A stretch of 64,000 nucleotides of DNA from Sindora glabra. Its lineage: Eukaryota > Streptophyta > Magnoliopsida > Fabales > Fabaceae. The stretch lies in NCBI GenBank assembly GCA_020226215.1, contig CM035233.1, positions 868,001 through 932,000 on the forward strand. Reading direction: 5' to 3'. The translations under genes were made by a program, and so were the position numbers. Under the pieces are notes generated by a model. That model did not search any database, was not told where the DNA came from, and saw nothing but the letters and a program-made list of their open reading frames with translations. Positions 1-11,553 of the stretch are shown piece after piece (position 1 is the stretch's first letter; every line of letters begins with the position of its first letter).

Positions 1-2588
1 TTTTTTCATATTTATTCATAATAAACTATTTTTATCATTAAAGTATCCAATATATTCTTATAATTAAAGAGGAAAAAAATAAGCAACAAATTGAAATTTG
101 TATTGAGTATGATGATTTTGACACATAATATTTTTGTTGTTCTTTCACTCTAATTTCATGCAAGAGTGTACAATAGGAGAACTTTAACCTTTAATTTTCT
201 CCTATTATATACTTTTTCATTTTTTATAAAGTAAAAGTGAAATGAAAGAGTTGGTAAATGATAATATTTTATCATTATTCTTTTGTAATCTCACTCCACT
301 TTGATATCCTTAGGGTGTACAAATTAAAGAAATTTAAGCAACAATGCTAGAATTTGCATCGAGGATAAAGATTTTGATATATTGTGATTTTGCTCTTATT
401 TTTATGTTCATGTAGACGTGTAGTTTTTGTTTAATGATAATTTAATGTAATTATTGTGTATAAATTTGTAAATATTATTTTTTTACTAATCTATTTATAC
501 TTTTATTATGAATAAAATAATGATAATTAAATTTGTATAAATTTACAAAATTATTTCTTTTTTCCCATTGGTAGTTTGTTTTCACATGAAAATTTTATAA
601 TCAACATTTGGATTAGTACGTCCTCTAATTTAAAAGCCATCAAGTAATATGAAAGAATTATAAGTAGAGGATAACTATTTTTTTAATTTGTGCAACAATA
701 CCATATATGCTTATTGTAAATGAAAAGCATAACGAAAAGTTTATTATTCATTGTAAATAATAGTTTTTCTTTGTATATATTCATGTAATAATATGAAAAT
801 AAATAAAATGGTAAAATCAGTTTTCATAATAGATCGTTTACTTTTTCATATATTTCATTTCCATTCAATATGTTAGTACTTGTATTTGTTTAATTGTATA
901 AAAATGTGGTAATACAAAAAAAATTTTAATGTCATCAATTTTAATTAGAATAATTTCAATTAAAATTAAAATAAATTAATTTATAAAATGATATTGGTGT
1001 CCTCACAAGATTTAAATTTAATTTCAAAAATTATTGCCTATATATATGTGATACATACAAATTTTGTTTTGGATTTTGAATTGATATATATATATATATA
1101 TGTAAATTGTTATTTGCTTCTGGTCTAATATATATGATATATATCTAGCCACTTTGGAGTGATTTTGGAAAGATTTTGGAATTGTTTCAAAATAATTAGA
1201 GAAAAAGTTATAAAAGTAAAGGAATATGTATTTTTTTTAATATTTTAACATTAGTTCTTGTTTAATAACTGATTTAAACATTACTTTATGAAAAAGTTAT
1301 AGGAGCAAAGGAAATATGTTCTTTAATATTATAATGTTAGTTCTTATTTATTAACTAGTGTTAAAAATTACTTAATGAGACTATGTCATTATATTAAAGA
1401 CAATAGTATTTTTTACTTAACCAATGTGGAAACTTTGATCATAGACGCAAATTGAAAATGAAAAGGTTAAAGCATAGCATAAGTTAAAAATAAAAAGAGT
1501 AAAACATAATGCTATTTGCAGATTTCATCCTAAAACTCTTCCAATCCTAAAATGATTCTCTATCTAATGAAATATATTTTCCTTTCAACCTTATAATGCT
1601 TTTCCTTATTTTTATGTTTTTACTTATCAATTACTTTCCATGATTGAAGTTTTATTAACCCATTACTAAATATGTGTAGATGTGCACTCTTGGAAAAATA
1701 TATAATATAAAAGTAAAGAGTTGTTAAATTTTTAGGTTTATTGTTGCAATATAGCAATCATTTTTTGTTGTTTAGTTATCATTTTGATGCAGTTGTTATA
1801 GGTTTGTACAAGTAAGAAATTTGATCTTATTTATCTTCTTTGACATTATGTGGTACTATTTATTCATATGAAAACTTGTGATATCATACACCAATTTTTC
1901 ATTAATGCTTATTGTATTTGCAGTTACTATATTTAAATGGCTCTTCTAGGGAGTTCACACCTTACATATTAAATAATATGTTTCAAGATAGATTTAGTAA
2001 GAACTTACCTCTAATTAGGGAATTGTGTATAATCTTTCACTATTTTAAATATTTTATTATTCAATTTATTCTTCAAAATTATTAAAATTGAGATTTTATA
2101 GAGTTACAAAAGATAATGATTTCTCTTCTTGGTTAGAAATACAAAGGAAACGGGGGTGATAAGAGAGCAAGAAATAAAGGGATAAGGTTTGGATTTAGGG
2201 TGATGAAGTGAAAAATAGAAGGATTGGCTAGTTAGTCTAGTTGGGGATAAAGTTAAGGTTTAGGAAAAGGGAACGAGGAATAAGGAGATAGGCTAGTTTG
2301 TTTGGTTGTGGTTAAGATATGTCACATCAATTATTAAAATAAATAGACATGAAATTATGGAAAGCTAATGTCAATTATTTGAAAAGAAATGATGTTTAAT
2401 GTTATTTTCCACAACAATAGGAAATTAAATAATTTTAGTTATTTTTATATGTAATTGTTATATTTTATAATAGTTTCAAGATTGATTTCAAAACTATACA
2501 TACAATGATGCTTAATTAAAGATTGGTCAATTTTTAGTGTGTAATCCCTTGAACATTTTACATTAATTAGTTATTCTATAGTAGTAAG
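1..2588. other. AT-rich intergenic sequence
   Basis: I see no gene here. Open frames are short in all six frames and none shows a known motif. It holds poly-A/T runs, a short (TA)n near 1083-1101 and one 89-bp tandem duplication listed separately. A purine-rich stretch at about 2145-2290 has somewhat higher G content but no coding signal. Confidence 0.7.
1201..1378. repeat. 89-bp imperfect tandem duplication
   Basis: Two adjacent copies (1201-1289 and 1290-1378) both begin GAAAAAGTTATA and run through a shared TTAGTTCTT and TTTA(A/T)TAACT in the same order. They differ by scattered substitutions and small gaps. This looks like local slippage or duplication with no sign of function. Confidence 0.6.
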
Positions 2589-2981
2589 GGTCACTTAAAA
2601 GTTCTAGTATGTACAAAGATCAACAAGATATTTTAAAAGTTTGTGAAGAGATAAAATTAAACTATTTATGTTGAATCATATGATTGGAATGTGTAATCAA
2701 AATTAAAAAATTCTAGGCCATGTGAGTCAACAATTCACTAGCTATATATATGTAGATATTCCTATTTATGTTAATTCAATTAAGTTGAGTAAACATTTTT
2801 GTTAAATAATTCCTAAGCTTATTCTCTCCTCTAATTAGACACTTCACTCTTATATTCCTTTTTAGGCAAATCAAGTTGCCACACATAAAATCAAACTTTA
2901 TCAAACAAAAGCCAAAACCATTAATCAATTTATCAAAATGCTTAATTCCTTTAAAGTGATCATTAACTCTTATACCCATAA
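2589..2981 (+). repeat. Copia-A 5' LTR, front end missing or diverged
   Basis: It aligns by eye with the 3' LTR at 14434-14850 through shared blocks such as AAGTTCTAGTATGT, TTCTAGGCCATGTGAGT, AATTCCTAAGCTTAT and the end AACTCTTAxACCCAT. About the first 95 bases of the 3' LTR have no counterpart here, so the 5' LTR is truncated or heavily diverged at its outer end. Confidence 0.75.
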
Positions 2982-2982
2982 G

Positions 2983-2996
2983 TGATATTAAAGCAC
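2983..2996 (+). other. Copia-A primer-binding site, decayed
   Basis: The 14 bases just inside the 5' LTR read TGATATTAAAGCAC. The initiator-Met tRNA primer site usual for copia elements begins TGGTATCAGAGC. The three differences within that motif are all G-to-A or C-to-T, as expected from decay of methylated cytosines. The site supports the LTR boundary. Confidence 0.6.
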
Positions 2997-3129
2997 ATTT
3001 GATCTAAAAACATTGCTTCCCTTATAATTTTTTTAAGCCTTCTCATTTCATCACATCTTTATTTAAACTCATCCTTATGGCTACTCCAAATATCAATTAT
3101 GCTTAAACTTCCATTCTAGTATTTAAAAA

Positions 3130-5410
3130 AGAAGCCTATAATTTTTAAAGTATCCAAATGAGAACTCTATTAATCTTATAAGCTTTTTAGGAATTGAGAG
3201 AAAAAGGATATCAAGAACTAGCAAATCAAAAGAAGGTATTGGGATGGATGGATGCAAAACTATTGGTGTATAAGAACAACAAGTAAAAATATGTGAAGGC
3301 TTTATACTTCCTACAATAAGGATTTAATTAAACATTATGTTGACAAAAACATCAAAAGAGGCATGAAAGATTTTAGAGAGTAAGTTCAAAGGCTCTAAGA
3401 AGGTAATTTTTATTAAATTTCAAACTTTATGGAGAAATTTTGATACTTTAACAATGAAGGAATGAGAATCCATCCAGGCATTCTTCTTTTATATTACCAT
3501 TATTATAAATCAAATTAAAAGTTATGGGAATACAATAAAAGATAAGAAAATTATTCAAAAAATCTTAAAACCTTCTAAATTTAATTATGTGGTAGCTATA
3601 ATAGAAATGTCATAAGTTATATTAAAGCTTACTATAGAAGAATCAATGGAAACTCTTAAAACACGACAAGAAAAAATGCAAAAATTTGGGTGAACTACTA
3701 GAATATGCTTTTCAATCAAAATTAAAATTTTCCAATAGTAATCAAGGTAGTGAAAATAGCCATAATTTAAATCCTAAAAAAAGAGGAACTTTTACTAACT
3801 GTGGTAAAGGGATAGAAAATTACAAATGAGAGCAATAAAGAAAAATCAAATTCCTATTGTACTTTATGCAAGAAAAATAATCATGATACGAAGGGCAGTG
3901 CCAACAAAAAAAAGAAGCTCATTTTATTAAAAATAATGAATACCTTGTCCAATTATTTTATTTTTCTTTTTCTAGCCATCAAGAATCAAGAGGCACATGG
4001 TATTCAAATAATGGTTGTTCAAACTATAACAAGCAACAAAAATTGCTTTATTTCTTTGGATGAAAATATAAAATCCTAAGTTATACTTGGTAATGAGTAC
4101 ATTCTACATGTTGAATTAAAAGGGAATATTGTAGTAAAAACTAAAGATAGAAATGAAAAATATATTCATGATGTACTTTATGTTTCATGTCTTACATAAA
4201 ATTTATATAATGTGGGGCAATTAGTTCAAATAAGCTATAAGCTTCATTTTGATAATGATAGATACCTTATAATTGATAAAAAGAATGGACAGTTATAACT
4301 ACTATCAAAATGGCCCCTAATAAAGTTTTTCCTTTAATAATGCTATTTGGGCAAAAATGTGCTTTAAAATATGAAGTTATGGATGTATCCACATTATGCC
4401 ATTTGAGATACAACCATCTAAATTTTTAAAGTCTTAAATCTCTAAAATAAGAAGTAATGGTGCTTAAGCTACCATATATTTTTGTTGAAAAGAAATTTTA
4501 TGAAGGATGCATTTATGGCAAAATGCATAGATTGCTATTTTCAATAGCATCTTGGAAAGTTAAAGCTCCTTTTAAATTAGTGCACGCTAATATTTAGAGT
4601 CCTTCAAGAAAACCCAATCCTGGTCACGAGATATTTTCTATTATTTATCAATGATTTTACCTACATGAACAAAAATTAAATCCTTTTAAATATTTCACTT
4701 AATTCAAAGCCATTGTTGAAAAACAAAGTAGGCATTTTGTAAAAGTTTTAAGAAATAATCATCGGGAAGAATTTATTGATCATAACTTTATTAATTTCTA
4801 CAAAGAGTATGTTATCCAAAAAATAGCTTACTATTTGAAGTACACTATAGCAAAATAGTTTCACTAAAAGAGAGAAAAGAACAATTGCTAAGATGGCACA
4901 CACCATGTTTCATAGTAAGAATTTGCTAAAATAATTAGGCGAAGGCTATAAATAGAACTATCTGCATTCTAAATAGATCTCCTATAAAAGTCATGAAAAA
5001 TATGACTCTTTGTAAAGCTTAATTCAACTAGAAGCCAAAAATGGATCATTTCAAAATCTTTGGTTGGATTGCCTATACTTACAGTTTAAAAGAAAACCAA
5101 GAAAAATTAGATGAAAAGAGAGAAAATACATTTTTGTTGGATACAATGATAAATCAAAAGGCTATCTTCTTTACAATTTCAAATTAAAGAAATTGATCAT
5201 TTTATTAAGCATCATCTTTAATGAAAAAGTAGCATGGCAATACAATGGTGAATTAATTGAAATTATTTGATTCTTTAAAGAAACTAAAGGGTCAAAGATT
5301 CTTCCAAGCCCAACCCTAAGCCAAAGACAAGAAGATCCATCTTCATATTCATCTCCTCTAAGCTCAAGTACACAACCTTTAAGTTTAAACCAAAGTTAAG
5401 TCAAGAAGAT
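3130..5410 (+). pseudogene. Copia-A gag to integrase remnant
   Basis: Conceptual translation with frame changes gives a UBN2-type gag around 3380-3690 (peptides such as ESMETLKTRQEKMQ). A GAG_pre-integrase segment lies around 4395-4560 (CHLRYNHLNF, then YEGCIYGKMH). Integrase core pieces follow (LVHANI near 4580, DHNFINFYKEYVIQ near 4780, FVGYNDKSKGYLLYN near 5132). The order is correct for Ty1/copia. Many stops (for example in HANI*SP) and frameshifts rule out function. The protease is not clearly recoverable. Confidence 0.75.
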
Positions 5411-6379
5411 TCACCCTCAAATTTATCTCTTCTAAGAAAAATGCAATCATTACAAGATATTTATCAAACTTGTGATATTGCATTATTTTCTTATGAACCA
5501 TAAAAGTATGAAGAAGCAATAAAAGAAGAAGCATGGAAACAAGCCATAGATGAAAAGATTAAGATCATAGAAAATAATTACACATAGGAGCTTATCAAGA
5601 AGCCAAAAGATAAAGACATCATAAACCTAAAATAAGTTTACAAAATCAAGCACAATGAACATGGCGTAATTCAAAAATACAAGGCATAACTTATTGCAAA
5701 GGGATACTCTCAACAACTAGGCATTAATTTCAACAAAATAATTGCACCAATGGTTAGCATAAAGATAATTAGAATGGTCTTTACATTACCTACACAACTG
5801 AAGCTTCAATTTCATTAACTAAATGTGAAATTAGCTTTTTTAAATGGAGAAATTGAAGAAGTCTACATAGAGCAACTACAATATGAGATTTAAGGTGAAG
5901 AAAACAATGCGAATCACTTGAAAAAGGCATTCTATGGACTTAACCAAGTCTCACATCCATGGAATAACAAAATTGATAAATATCTTACCAAGTCTCATAT
6001 CCATGGAATAACAAAATTAATAAATATCTTCTTGACCATGGATTTTCTAAAAGCCCAATTGAGCTATCCTTATATGTAAAAACACATGAAGATCATTTTC
6101 TCATTTTGTGCTTGTACATGGATGACTTAATCTACACCTACATTGATGCAAAGATGATTGATGACTTTAAGATGGCTATGATGCAGAAGTACAAGAAGGT
6201 GGATCTTTGTGTTGTGAAGTATTTTCTCAAAATGCAAGTAAAACAAAGGCATAGACATATTTTCATTTCTCAAGAAAAGTACACAAATGATTTGTTGAAG
6301 AAATTCCACATTAAGGATTGCAAGCCTCTACCAATGGCATTAAACAAGAAGCTAACTAGATATGATGGAATGAAGAAAG
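5411..6379 (+). pseudogene. Copia-A reverse transcriptase, 5' part
   Basis: Translation gives the copia RT start (EEAWKQAIDEKIK, then PKDKDIINLK, KIKHNEHG). After a frame shift the catalytic block YMDDLIY occurs at 6115-6135, inside the open stretch 6106-6384. This is followed by ISQEKYTNDLLKKFHIKDCKP, the usual copia motif after the palm. A stretch of about 50 bases (ACCAAGTCTCA to AAATATCTT) is tandemly repeated at 5943-6027. The frame ends where Copia-B has inserted. Bases 5411-5420 (TCACCCTCAA) also match the joint of the duplication units at 26941 and 34190. Confidence 0.8.
6375..6379. repeat. Copia-B target-site duplication, left copy (GAAAG)
   Basis: GAAAG lies directly before the left LTR and recurs directly after the right LTR at 13742-13746. 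Removing the element and one copy rejoins the Copia-A RT with the sequence continuing at 13747, which runs on in the same order as the uninterrupted relatives at 30800 and 35120. Confidence 0.9.
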
Positions 6380-6837
6380 TGTAAGAATTTTAGATTTTTA
6401 GGATATCATATATGATAATTAGAATACCATAAATATGAAATTAGTATTTACTTACCTGATGGATTTGCAACCATAATCGAATTAAGTGAAAGCTAATAAA
6501 TTCTCCTTTAACTAGATCTTCCTCTTCGCTCTTCTCTTTGGTTGCGACTCTCAATGAGTAGAAACCGTGTATATGAGAAGTGAAAAGGGGACTTAGCCTC
6601 AATCCTTATTTATAAAACCCTAACAATCTTTCCCATAAAAGGATTATTGAGTCTTTGGGTCTAAATAACTGTCAAATCACACTAAACTATGTAGATGTGC
6701 TAAGCTCATATCTTTAAGATTATAATTTTAAATGGGTCTCATGCATGTCTCATAATTGGGTTAAATTTTAATCAATTAATTTTATTAAATTAAAAATTAT
6801 CAATTAATAGCAGCTTACTTTATGAAAAATTCTAACA
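6380..6837 (-). repeat. Copia-B 3' LTR (left on + strand)
   Basis: It begins TGTAAGAATTTTAG and ends AAATTCTAACA, matching the copy at 13286-13741. Read on the element's own strand, a TATA-like TATAAATA lies at about 6608-6615, a plausible LTR promoter position. Substitutions and small gaps separate the two LTRs. Confidence 0.9.
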
Positions 6838-6848
6838 TTTTCCCACTT
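6838..6848 (-). other. Copia-B polypurine tract
   Basis: On the - strand it reads AAGTGGGAAAA and directly abuts the 3' LTR. That is the place and composition expected for the plus-strand DNA primer of an LTR retrotransposon. Confidence 0.8.
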
Positions 6849-7047
6849 AAGCAATATTAATTGGGTTTTATAGGAGTTTTAACAAAATACATTTTTTGAA
6901 AATAAGACTCCAGACTGATTGATTAAAAATTTTATGTTAGCTACAATTAAAAATAATTTAGCCCTTTAAGATAACATCATAACAATTCTATCTAATAGAG
7001 CTAACTAACATTGAATCATAGTAGCTTTTTATGCCCTTTGTTGACAT

Positions 7048-7165
7048 AGGACTAATCCATGACTGCAAGTGCTAGTGACTTTATTAATAATGGATTTTAG
7101 TGTGGTTATGTAGTAAGAAAATAGCACTAAATGTGATTAAACGTGCTATTTTTGTTATTAGTCCT
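7048..7165 (-). other. Nested stem-loop in the Copia-B 3' untranslated region
   Basis: An outer 9-bp inverted repeat (AGGACTAAT at 7048-7056, ATTAGTCCT at 7157-7165) encloses a perfect 10-bp stem (AAAATAGCAC at 7118-7127, GTGCTATTTT at 7143-7152). It lies between the end of RNase H and the 3' LTR. Any role in packaging or polyadenylation is inference. Confidence 0.5.
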
Positions 7166-7284
7166 CCATGATTTCTCTAAACTTGATGAGAAATCCATAT
7201 ACTGTATGTATGTCTCATTCATATTTTTGAGATCATTCAATGATGTCATTCTATGAGACATACTCTTTTGACATCAAAAGACCC

Positions 7285-9032
7285 TAAAACACCTGCTCTC
7301 AACATGTTTGTCAAAAACTGTAGGTCTTAATTTTTTAGTCAGAGGATCAGCAATCATGCTGCTTGTATCAATATGCTCTATAGTAATATCATTATTTTTC
7401 ATAAAATCTCTGAGCTTAAGGTACTTTATTTCCAAATGCTTAGACCCACATGTAGTTTGTTATTTTTAGAAAATAATACAGTAGATTTGTTATCACAATA
7501 AATTCTTAGTGGATTAGAGATGGAATTAATGATGCGAAGACCAGAGATAAGATTCTTTAGCTAAATAGCTTGCATAGCTGCTTCATAACATGCAAGAAAC
7601 TTAGCTTGCATAGTAGAAAAAGCCAAGAGTGTTTGTTTCACACTCTTCCAAGATACAGTTCCTCCAGCTAATATAAAAATATATCCTGAAGTGGATTTCA
7701 TATCATCTTGAGAGCCAGCAAAGTTAGAATTTGTGTATCCTACAATCTTAAGATTGTCAACTTTTCTGTAAACTAACATGTAATCTTTCATCTTTTGCAA
7801 ATACCTTAACACTTTCTTAACAGCAACCCAATGATCCATACCAAGGTTAAAAAGTACTTACTAAGAACTCCTACTGCAAATGCAATGTCAGGCCTAGTGT
7901 AGACTTGTGCATACATAAAACTCCCTATTGCACTAGAATAAGGTATATTCTTCATAGATTCTCTTTTTAAATCATTCTTGGGACATTAACTAAGGCTGAG
8001 TTTATCATCTTTTATAATAAGTACATCCCCACCTTTACAATTTTGCATATTAAATCTAGTAAGTACAGGATTAATGTAAGACTTTTGTGAAAGTCCCAAT
8101 AAACCTCTAAATTGATCTCTGCGAATCTCTATTCCAAGAATAAATGAAGCATTTTCAAGATCTTTTATGTCAAAAATCTTGGACAATGATTATTTATTCT
8201 CATACAGCAATCCATTATCATTATTAGCTAATAGAATATCATCCATATAGAGGATAAGAAAAATGTACTTACTACCATTGATCTTAAGGTATATGCACTG
8301 ATCAACCTTGTTTTCTTCAAAGCTCATGAAAGTGATCACCTCATCAAATTTAAAATACCATTACCTTGAAGCTTGTTTAAGTCCATAAATAGACTTTTTA
8401 AGTTAACACACTAAATGTTCTTTTCCAGGTTTTTGAAAACCTTCTAGCTGTATCATATAAACTTCTTTCAGATCCCCATTCAAAAAGGCTATCTTTACAT
8501 CCATTCAATAAAGCTCTGAGTCATAGTGTGCTACTAAGGCCATGATAATTCTAAAGGAATTTTTAGGTGACATTAGTGAAAAGGTTTCATTATAGTCTAC
8601 TCCTTCTTTCTGAGTGAATTTTGTTGCCACCAATCTAGCTTTAAGCCTTTCAAAATTTTCCTTAGAGTCTTTCTTAGTTTTGTACACCCATTTACAACCA
8701 ATAGGTTTACATCCATTTGGTAACTTAATAAGCTCCCAAACACTATTATGGACCATAGAATTCATTTCATCTTTCATTGCATTCATCCTCATGTTAGACT
8801 GTGGACTAGTTATTACATCTTTGAAAGTTACAAGATTAGCAACTTGACTAATATCATAGTTACTCTCTCCAAGGAAAACTAAGTAATCATTAGAGATTGT
8901 AAATCTTCTTTGTCTAGTAGATCTTCTCAAAGGCACCTCTACTTCATTCTCTTGAGCTTGAATTACATTAACAAGATCAGGAATTAGATTAGAAGGATGA
9001 GCAAGAAAGAGAGGATCTGTATTTTGTTGCAT
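7285..9032 (-). pseudogene. Copia-B reverse transcriptase and RNase H
   Basis: Read on the - strand, 9032-8505 carries the entry to copia RT: RRSTRQRRFTISNDYLVFLG, then VHNSVWELIKLPNGCKPIGCKWVYKTK and ARLVATKFTQKEGVDYNETFS. After a break, the palm motif YMDDILLAN (near 8250) is intact. It is followed by FILGIEIRRDQFRGLLGLSQKSYI (8186-7986). RNase H follows (7839-7561) with DMKSTSGYIFILAGGTVSWKSVKQT and STMQAKFLACYEA, and then IYCDN and DPLTKKL further down. The usual STMEAEF is STMQAKF here, a change at a conserved acidic residue. Several stops and frameshifts split the frame. Confidence 0.85.
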
Positions 9033-10450
9033 ATAATCTTTGCTTCTAATATCTACTGGTACTACAAGACTTTATGGGTTTGGCAAAGGGAAAGTGATAT
9101 ATCTTGCAGGTTCATTATCATTAATAACTTTTATGATGCTTTTATCTGTAGTACTCCATTCTAAAAATTTTGCCACTTGTGACTCTACAATTTTAGTTCC
9201 ACATTCCGGATAATAGAATTTGTATCCTTTGGAATGGTTTGGGTACCCTATGAAGTAACAACAAGTAAATCGAAGTTCAGTTTTCTTTTTAAAAGGATTA
9301 TAAATTCTGACTTCTATAGGACATCCCTGAACTTAAAACTGGTCTTATCGATCCACAATTCAAAAGGTGTTTTTGTTATAGATTTATTGGGTACTCTATT
9401 CAATATATATAATGCGCATTTCATGGCTTCACCCCAAAGAGATTCAGGAAAATTGGTTCTACTCATCATATCTTTAAGAGTGCGATTTTGTCTTTTAGCC
9501 ACACCACTTTGCTTAGGACTACCAGGCATAGTATATTGGGCAATTATCCCATTCTCTTATAGGTATTTGGCAAATAGTCCCATATACTGTCCAGTCGCAT
9601 TATGTCTATCAAAATATTCATCACCTCGATCAGGCCTAACAATCTTGATGACTTTTCCTAATTGTTTCTCTACCTCCATTTTAAAAATTTTAAATTTTTT
9701 GAAAGTATCAAACTTCTACTTAATTAGGTAAAGATAACCACAACGAGAAAAATCATCAATAAAGGTAACAAAATATTATTACCATATAGAATAAGAGTAA
9801 GTGGTCCACTAATATCAGTATGCACAATTTCTAAAAGGTCAGAACTTCGAATGGCACCTTTGCTTTTAGTCTTAGTTAACTTACCCCTTATACAATCAAC
9901 ACATGTGTCTAAGTTTTCAGAATTAAAAGAAGGTAAAGAATCATCTTTTATCAATCTATTAATTTTCTTATTTGAGATGTGACCTAATCTTTTATGCCAT
10001 AACAAGAAGGAATTTTCACTAACTGAAGTTCTCTTAGACATTATGTTTTCAACATTCATACTACTGTATTCATTATTTTGGGCCAAGCATAATCTATATA
10101 AATTGTTAACTAGCTTAAATTCACCAATAATTTTAAAATTTAAAAACAAATCAATTTTTTCATTCTTAATAATAAAATGATAACCATACTTATCCAAAAC
10201 AGAAACTAAAATTAAATTTCTCCTAAATGAGGGTACACAAAAAACATTTTCCAAAATAAGTTCAAAACTAGACTCTAAATTCAAACCTATTGTTCCTATA
10301 AAACCGACTTTAACTTCAGCATTATTTTCAACTCTAAGCTTGACCTCTTATTCACTTGGCTTCCGTTTGCTTTTAAACCCCTGCAAAGTAATAACAACAT
10401 GAATAGTTGCATCACTATCAAGCCACCACGAGTTTAATGGTACACTAATA
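9033..10450 (-). pseudogene. Copia-B protease and integrase
   Basis: On the - strand the protease region shows WWLDSDATIHV near 10430-10395, where the family has DSGAT, so the active-site loop is changed. 10284-9724 carries GAG_pre-integrase (LWHKRLGHISNKKINRLIK, then CVDCIRGK, the HHCC zinc site) and the start of the catalytic core (HTDISGP). 9529-9314 carries the later integrase part (MPGSPKQSGVAKRQNRTLKDM, then LWGEAMKCALYILNRVP). Frames are broken between these blocks. On the + strand 9234-9731 is open, but it is only the shadow of this gene. Confidence 0.82.
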
Positions 10451-10494
10451 AAATGAGATTCAAAACAAACGAAAGCTAGTGGTTTACCTTCTTG

Positions 10495-11553
10495 CTTACC
10501 CTTTTTCTTTAACCAAGATTTGTATTTATGGCACTCGAATTTCTTATGACCTTTCTTTTTGCAGAAAAAATATTTATTCTCTTTCTTAATGACAGATTTA
10601 GGACCACTTACCCCTTTTGTCTGATTATTGCCTTGGTTTTTCTAGCCCTAAAACTTATTAGGAGCTTTTGACCTAAACTTTCTAAGCTTGTTATAATTTC
10701 TTTTTCGGTTAGGTTTGGAATTAATAGTGAGTAAGACACTTTCATTTTTCTCTCTTTTGAGTTTTTCTTTTTCAAAAACACATTTGGATATAAGATCATT
10801 AATACTCCAAACTTCATTCATAGTGTTGTAGGCAGTTTTAATTTTGGTGAATTCATGAGGGAGAGAATTGATGGCATGGTAAACAATAAATTTGTCAGGC
10901 AGGGTGATTTCATGGGAAGATAATTTATTTTTGATATGGACCATTTTCATGATGAAGTCTCTAACATTTCTAACAAAATCATACCTCATACTCATCAACT
11001 CACTCATAAGATTCCCTAGCTTAGACTTGCTGGATTTTTAATACATTTGACTAACAGTACCATAGAGTTCTTTAGCATTCTCAATCTCATCCAACCTACT
11101 CAAAAGTAGGGGTGTAAAATGGACCGAAGTCCGCGACTGGTCTGCGAATTTTACGAATTTTTATGGACTTGGATCACCTAAAATTTAGTCCATTTTTTTT
11201 ACAAGTAATACAGACTAGTCCGGGCGGACTAAAATTCGCACGGACTGGGTGGATACGGACCGGTCCGCGAACTTATAGTTAAAATTCGCAGGTCGGTCTG
11301 TATCCTTAAGGATACGGATTTCTTACATTTAGTCCATTTTTTAACGGGTAAAACGGATCGATCCGTATCCGGTTCGGTCCATCCGTTTTACATCCCTACT
11401 TAAAAGATGCTCAGAGGCGGATCTCTTAATAACATGTAGACACATATGATTTGCTCTATCCCACTTGGCAAACAATTCCTTTTGTTCAGTAGTACTTTGG
11501 GCAGTGATGGTAGCGGGTGGATCGATACGTAAGGTTATATCTATGTCACTCAT
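10495..11553 (-). pseudogene. Copia-B gag, interrupted by a MITE
   Basis: The N-terminal part is 11553-11399 (MSDIDITLRIDPPATI, then LFAKWDRANHMCLHVIKRS, a typical copia gag start). It is cut by the MITE at 11107-11398. It resumes at 11106 with LDEIENAKELYGTVSQMY and, after a stop, MRYDFVRNVRDFIMKMVHIK and LPHEFTKIKTAYNTMNE. A zinc-knuckle remnant (FCKKKGHKKFEC) lies near 10565-10530, with the first cysteine of the usual C-x2-C replaced by tyrosine. If the MITE and one copy of its target duplication are left out, the gag order is continuous. Confidence 0.8.
11107..11398. mobile_element. hAT-like MITE inside Copia-B gag
   Basis: A 292-bp insert with terminal inverted repeats TAGGGGTGTAAAA / TTTTACATCCCTA. 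It is flanked by an 8-bp target duplication with one mismatch (CTCAAAAG at 11099-11106, CTTAAAAG at 11399-11406). It is far richer in G+C than its surroundings and has internal repeats around GTCCGCGA and GGATACGGA. An 8-bp duplication and a (T/C)AGGGGTG end are typical of hAT elements. It has no coding capacity. Confidence 0.85.
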